From positions 1-64,000 of the forward strand of contig JAFDWK010000010.1 in assembly GCA_018268515.1 (NCBI GenBank): a stretch of 64,000 bases of DNA, read 5' to 3'. Source of the stretch: Actinomycetota bacterium. Its GTDB lineage: Bacteria; Actinomycetota; Actinomycetes; Actinomycetales; Microbacteriaceae. A program made the position numbers and the translations under genes. Shown here in pieces: positions 61,911 through 64,000 of this stretch (its first letter is position 1; each line of letters begins with the position of its first letter). The notes beneath the pieces are model-generated. The model worked only from the letters and a program-made list of their open reading frames with translations, had not been told where the DNA came from and ran no database searches.

Positions 61911-63092
61911 GGACCCGGATCCGCGCTCGCCGCCGTCGATCCTGGACGGACCATCGCGGCGGATCGGGGCGACGTTCGAGGGCCATTCCGGGGTGTCCGG
62001 GTGCTGCCCCGGCGGAGTCGACGGCGGCAGTCCGGGCCCCGGGGAGCCGCCGGGAGGCGTCTCCGGCACGTCGGGACGGCCTTCTGCGGGATCACCGGAC
62101 GGGGTCGCCCCTCCCGAGCTGCCGCGCGTGATCGGCAGCTCCTGGCTCTCGCTGACCACCTGCGGATGGTAGCGGGCGAGCGTCACGACGCCCCAGCCCG
62201 CGATCGCGCCGGAGACGCCGAACGCGATGAACACCCACACCGGGGCCGCCGCGCCCTCCTCCAGCACGAACAGGCCGATCAGCACCGCGACCATCGGATC
62301 GATCACCGTGAGGCCCGCGATCACCAGGTCCGGCGGGCCGGAGCCGTATGCCGTCTGGACGAAGTAGGCGCCCGCGGCCCCCGCGGCGATCAGCGCGATC
62401 ACGCAGACGGCGGTGAGCCAGTCGAACTGCCCGGCCTGGATCCGGCTGATGACGGCCTTGGCGAGGGTGGCGACGAAGCCGTACAGGATGCCCGCGCCGG
62501 TCACGTAGAAGAGGGCGCGCATGCGATGCCGCAGGATCAGCCAGCAGGTGCCCAGCAGGATGATCACGACCAGCAGGATCGTCAGGATCGTGAACAGCTG
62601 GATCTCGCTGATCGCGCGCTCCACCGCGAACAGCGCCGCGAACAGCACGAAGACGAAGATGCCGCCCACGCACGCGAAGATCGAGACGAGCGAGCGCTTG
62701 GTCGGCGCGACGCCGCTCACCCGCGCGTTCAGCAGGGTCGTGATGACGAGGGCGATCGCGCCCAGGGGCTGCACCACGATCAGCGGGGCTTTGGTGAGCG
62801 CCGCGAGCTGGCAGACGATGGCGAGGGCCAGCATGAGCGTGCCGACGATCCAGGAGGGACGCGTGAGCAATCCGCGCACCTGCACCCAGCTGAGCCCTGT
62901 AGCCGCGTCGGAGCCGCTGAGGCGCTCGACCTTCTCCACGCCGCGATGCTGGTACTGAGCACCGAGCGACATGAACACGGCACCGGCAAGGGCGAGCGGG
63001 ATGCCCATCAGCAGCCCCGGGTTCTGGAAGACGCCGGCGAGGTGGTCGCCGACGTCCGCCGCGCCCATGGTCCGCGTCAGGTTCTCAAGCAC
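61902..63092 (-). CDS. DMT-superfamily permease (NIPA/EamA-like) with Pro/Gly-rich tail
   Basis: 396 aa, nine to ten helices. MSLGAQYQHRGVEKV near the first helix and APLIVVQPLGAIALVIT are characteristic of actinobacterial DMT proteins related to NIPA magnesium permeases. The C-terminal about 75 residues are a disordered Pro/Gly/Ser tail. Substrate unknown. GTG start 6 nt after TAGGCT; only 43 nt from def. Confidence 0.85.
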   Translation of the reverse strand: MLENLTRTMGAADVGDHLAGVFQNPGLLMGIPLALAGAVFMSLGAQYQHRGVEKVERLSGSDAATGLSWVQVRGLLTRPSWIVGTLMLALAIVCQLAALTKAPLIVVQPLGAIALVITTLLNARVSGVAPTKRSLVSIFACVGGIFVFVLFAALFAVERAISEIQLFTILTILLVVIILLGTCWLILRHRMRALFYVTGAGILYGFVATLAKAVISRIQAGQFDWLTAVCVIALIAAGAAGAYFVQTAYGSGPPDLVIAGLTVIDPMVAVLIGLFVLEEGAAAPVWVFIAFGVSGAIAGWGVVTLARYHPQVVSESQELPITRGSSGGATPSGDPAEGRPDVPETPPGGSPGPGLPPSTPPGQHPDTPEWPSNVAPIRRDGPSRIDGGERGSGSAV

Positions 63093-63098
63093 CTCTCG

Positions 63099-63104
63099 AG
63101 CCTA
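63099..63104 (-). promoter_or_regulatory. -10 box TAGGCT for DMT permease (leaderless)
   Basis: TAGGCT, 6 nt (CGAGAG), then GTG at 63092. Confidence 0.5.
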
Positions 63105-63123
63105 CCTGCCGCCCGGCGCCGAC

Positions 63124-63129
63124 TAGGGT
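63124..63129 (+). promoter_or_regulatory. -10 box TAGGGT for def (leaderless)
   Basis: TAGGGT, 6 nt (TGACGC), then GTG at 63136. It faces the permease box at 19 bp distance. Confidence 0.5.
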
Positions 63130-63135
63130 TGACGC

Positions 63136-63702
63136 GTGGCTGTGCTTCCGATTCGCATCATGGGCGATCCCGTCCTGCATTCCCCCGCCGACCCGGTCGG
63201 CGAGATCACCGACGAGATCCGCACCCTCGTCGCGGACATGCACGAGACCATGGACACCGCGCCAGGCGTCGGTCTGGCCGCGCCTCAGGTGGGCGTCGGC
63301 CTGCGGATCTACGTGTACTCCTACGTCGACGACGACGAGAACCCCTGGCGCGGCGAGATCATCAACCCCGTGCTGTGGATGGCGCCGCTGGAACCCGGAT
63401 CCCCCGATCCCGACCTGGAGTCCGAAGGCTGCCTGTCCTTCCCCGGCGAGAGGTTCCCGCTGCGCCGCTCCGAGCGCGTACTGGTGACCGGCACCGACCT
63501 GGACGGCGACGAGGTGCGCATCGAGGTCGACGGCTGGCGCGCGCGCATCATGCAGCACGAGTTCGACCACCTGGACGGGATCCTCTACGTCGACCGCCTC
63601 GGCGACGGAGACTGGAAGACGGTGCAGAAGATCGCCCGCAAGCGCGGCTGGGGCCGCCCCGGCGCGAGCTGGGTTCCCGGCATCGATCACCTCGAAGGCT
63701 GA
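63136..63702 (+). CDS. def: Peptide deformylase
   Basis: 188 aa. The three deformylase motifs are present: GVGLAAPQVG (44-53), EGCLSFPG (metal Cys) and QHEFDHLDG (metal His pair and catalytic Glu). It removes formyl groups from nascent proteins. GTG start. Confidence 0.95.
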   Translation: MAVLPIRIMGDPVLHSPADPVGEITDEIRTLVADMHETMDTAPGVGLAAPQVGVGLRIYVYSYVDDDENPWRGEIINPVLWMAPLEPGSPDPDLESEGCLSFPGERFPLRRSERVLVTGTDLDGDEVRIEVDGWRARIMQHEFDHLDGILYVDRLGDGDWKTVQKIARKRGWGRPGASWVPGIDHLEG

Positions 63703-63736
63703 CCGGGTCAGTCAACCGCCGTCCACGCCATCGTGC

Positions 63737-63757
63737 CAAGAACCGGCGCCGTTCTTG
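63737..63757 (+). repeat. Short inverted repeat downstream of def
   Basis: CAAGAAC pairs with GTTCTTG around CGGCGCC. It might terminate def transcription weakly. The rest of 63703-63918 holds no gene that I can see. Confidence 0.35.
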
Positions 63758-63883
63758 CCATTTGACTCCGAGATCCAACCGTCTGCACATTCAACCTCGG
63801 TTCCGGCACGGAGGGGCAGCCAACGTCAGCGAGCCGACGCGCCCGGGTGTCGGCCGGTGTCGGAGCGGCGCCACATCCTTTGG

Positions 63884-63889
63884 TATAGT
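63884..63889 (+). promoter_or_regulatory. -10 box TATAGT for tRNA-Asn
   Basis: TATAGT sits 29 nt before the mature tRNA, in an otherwise GC-rich stretch. It would give a short 5' leader for RNase P. Confidence 0.5.
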
Positions 63890-63918
63890 TGACGAGTTGC
63901 CCGCGCAGCGGGAAGCAT

Positions 63919-63991
63919 TCCTCGGTAGCTCAATTGGCAGAGCAGCCGGCTGTTAACCGGCAGGTTCTTGGTTCGAGTCCAAGCCGGGGAG
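63919..63991 (+). tRNA. tRNA-Asn (anticodon GTT)
   Basis: 73 nt. Acceptor TCCTCGG (63919-63925) pairs with CCGGGGA (63984-63990, one U-G), discriminator G. Anticodon stem GCCGG/CCGGC encloses CTGTTAA with GTT at 63952-63954. The T arm carries TTCGAGT. CCA not encoded. Confidence 0.95.
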
Positions 63992-64000
63992 CGATCCCCC

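Overview
This window looks like ordinary chromosome from a high-GC actinobacterium, most likely a Microbacterium-like member of the Microbacteriaceae. I infer this from a GC content near 70% (by eye), an RbpA gene, PafB/PafC, an actinobacterial tat-helY block, a BioQ-bioYMN biotin locus, the glgA/glgC divergent pair and the suf-ctaA-ctaB-tkt-tal-zwf-opcA-pgl neighbourhood. No phage, transposon, CRISPR array or plasmid gene was seen. The window holds about 65 protein genes and two tRNAs, densely packed with many 4-nt stop/start overlaps.

Layout. 1-10.1 kb: the 3' end of rbpA, then a long minus-strand run (HAD phosphatase, trmI, FKBP lipoprotein, pafB, pafC, tatA, tatC, helY, lnt) covering tRNA modification, DNA-damage transcription control, twin-arginine export, an RNA helicase and lipoprotein acylation. 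10.1-24.2 kb: PAC2 protein, uppP, M20 peptidase, tRNA-Leu(GAG), flavohemoglobin, a rubrerythrin-VIT1 metal transporter, an SF2 helicase, an LCP cell-wall ligase, an SGNH hydrolase, a SpoU methylase, a sirtuin, a histidine phosphatase and an MFS permease. 24.2-29.2 kb: a branched-chain 2-oxoacid dehydrogenase operon (E1alpha-E1beta-E2) with a divergent Lrp/AsnC regulator. 29.3-38.5 kb: exonuclease, rpmE2, ABC ATPase, glgA<>glgC, serB, fabG, small membrane proteins and SURF1. 38.6-45.4 kb: ABC-F ATPase, bioYMN with its TetR regulator BioQ, an MFS permease and a PatB-like lyase. 45.5-53.5 kb: the suf Fe-S operon (sufB-sufD-Rieske-sufC-sufT), ctaA and ctaB for heme A, separated by two poorly known genes. 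53.7-61.9 kb: one pentose-phosphate operon tkt-tal-pgi-zwf-opcA-pgl. 62-64 kb: a DMT-type permease, def and tRNA-Asn(GTT).

How the genes work together. The suf, ctaA/ctaB and SURF1 genes all feed assembly of Fe-S and heme-copper respiratory enzymes. The tkt-pgl operon makes NADPH and pentoses, with OpcA helping the G6P dehydrogenase. GlgC supplies ADP-glucose to GlgA. BioQ probably represses both itself and the biotin importer through two adjacent palindromes.

The most useful observations are regulatory. At least 14 start codons sit exactly 6 nt downstream of a TANNNT box, a strong sign of leaderless transcription; in two places a TAG stop codon forms the first half of such a box. The bkd promoter has an inverted repeat lying on its -35 and -10 elements and a hairpin that would bury its ribosome-binding site. 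The pafBC/tat/helY locus has no Pup-proteasome genes between trmI and pafB, where relatives carry them. I did not find a clearly new multi-gene system.
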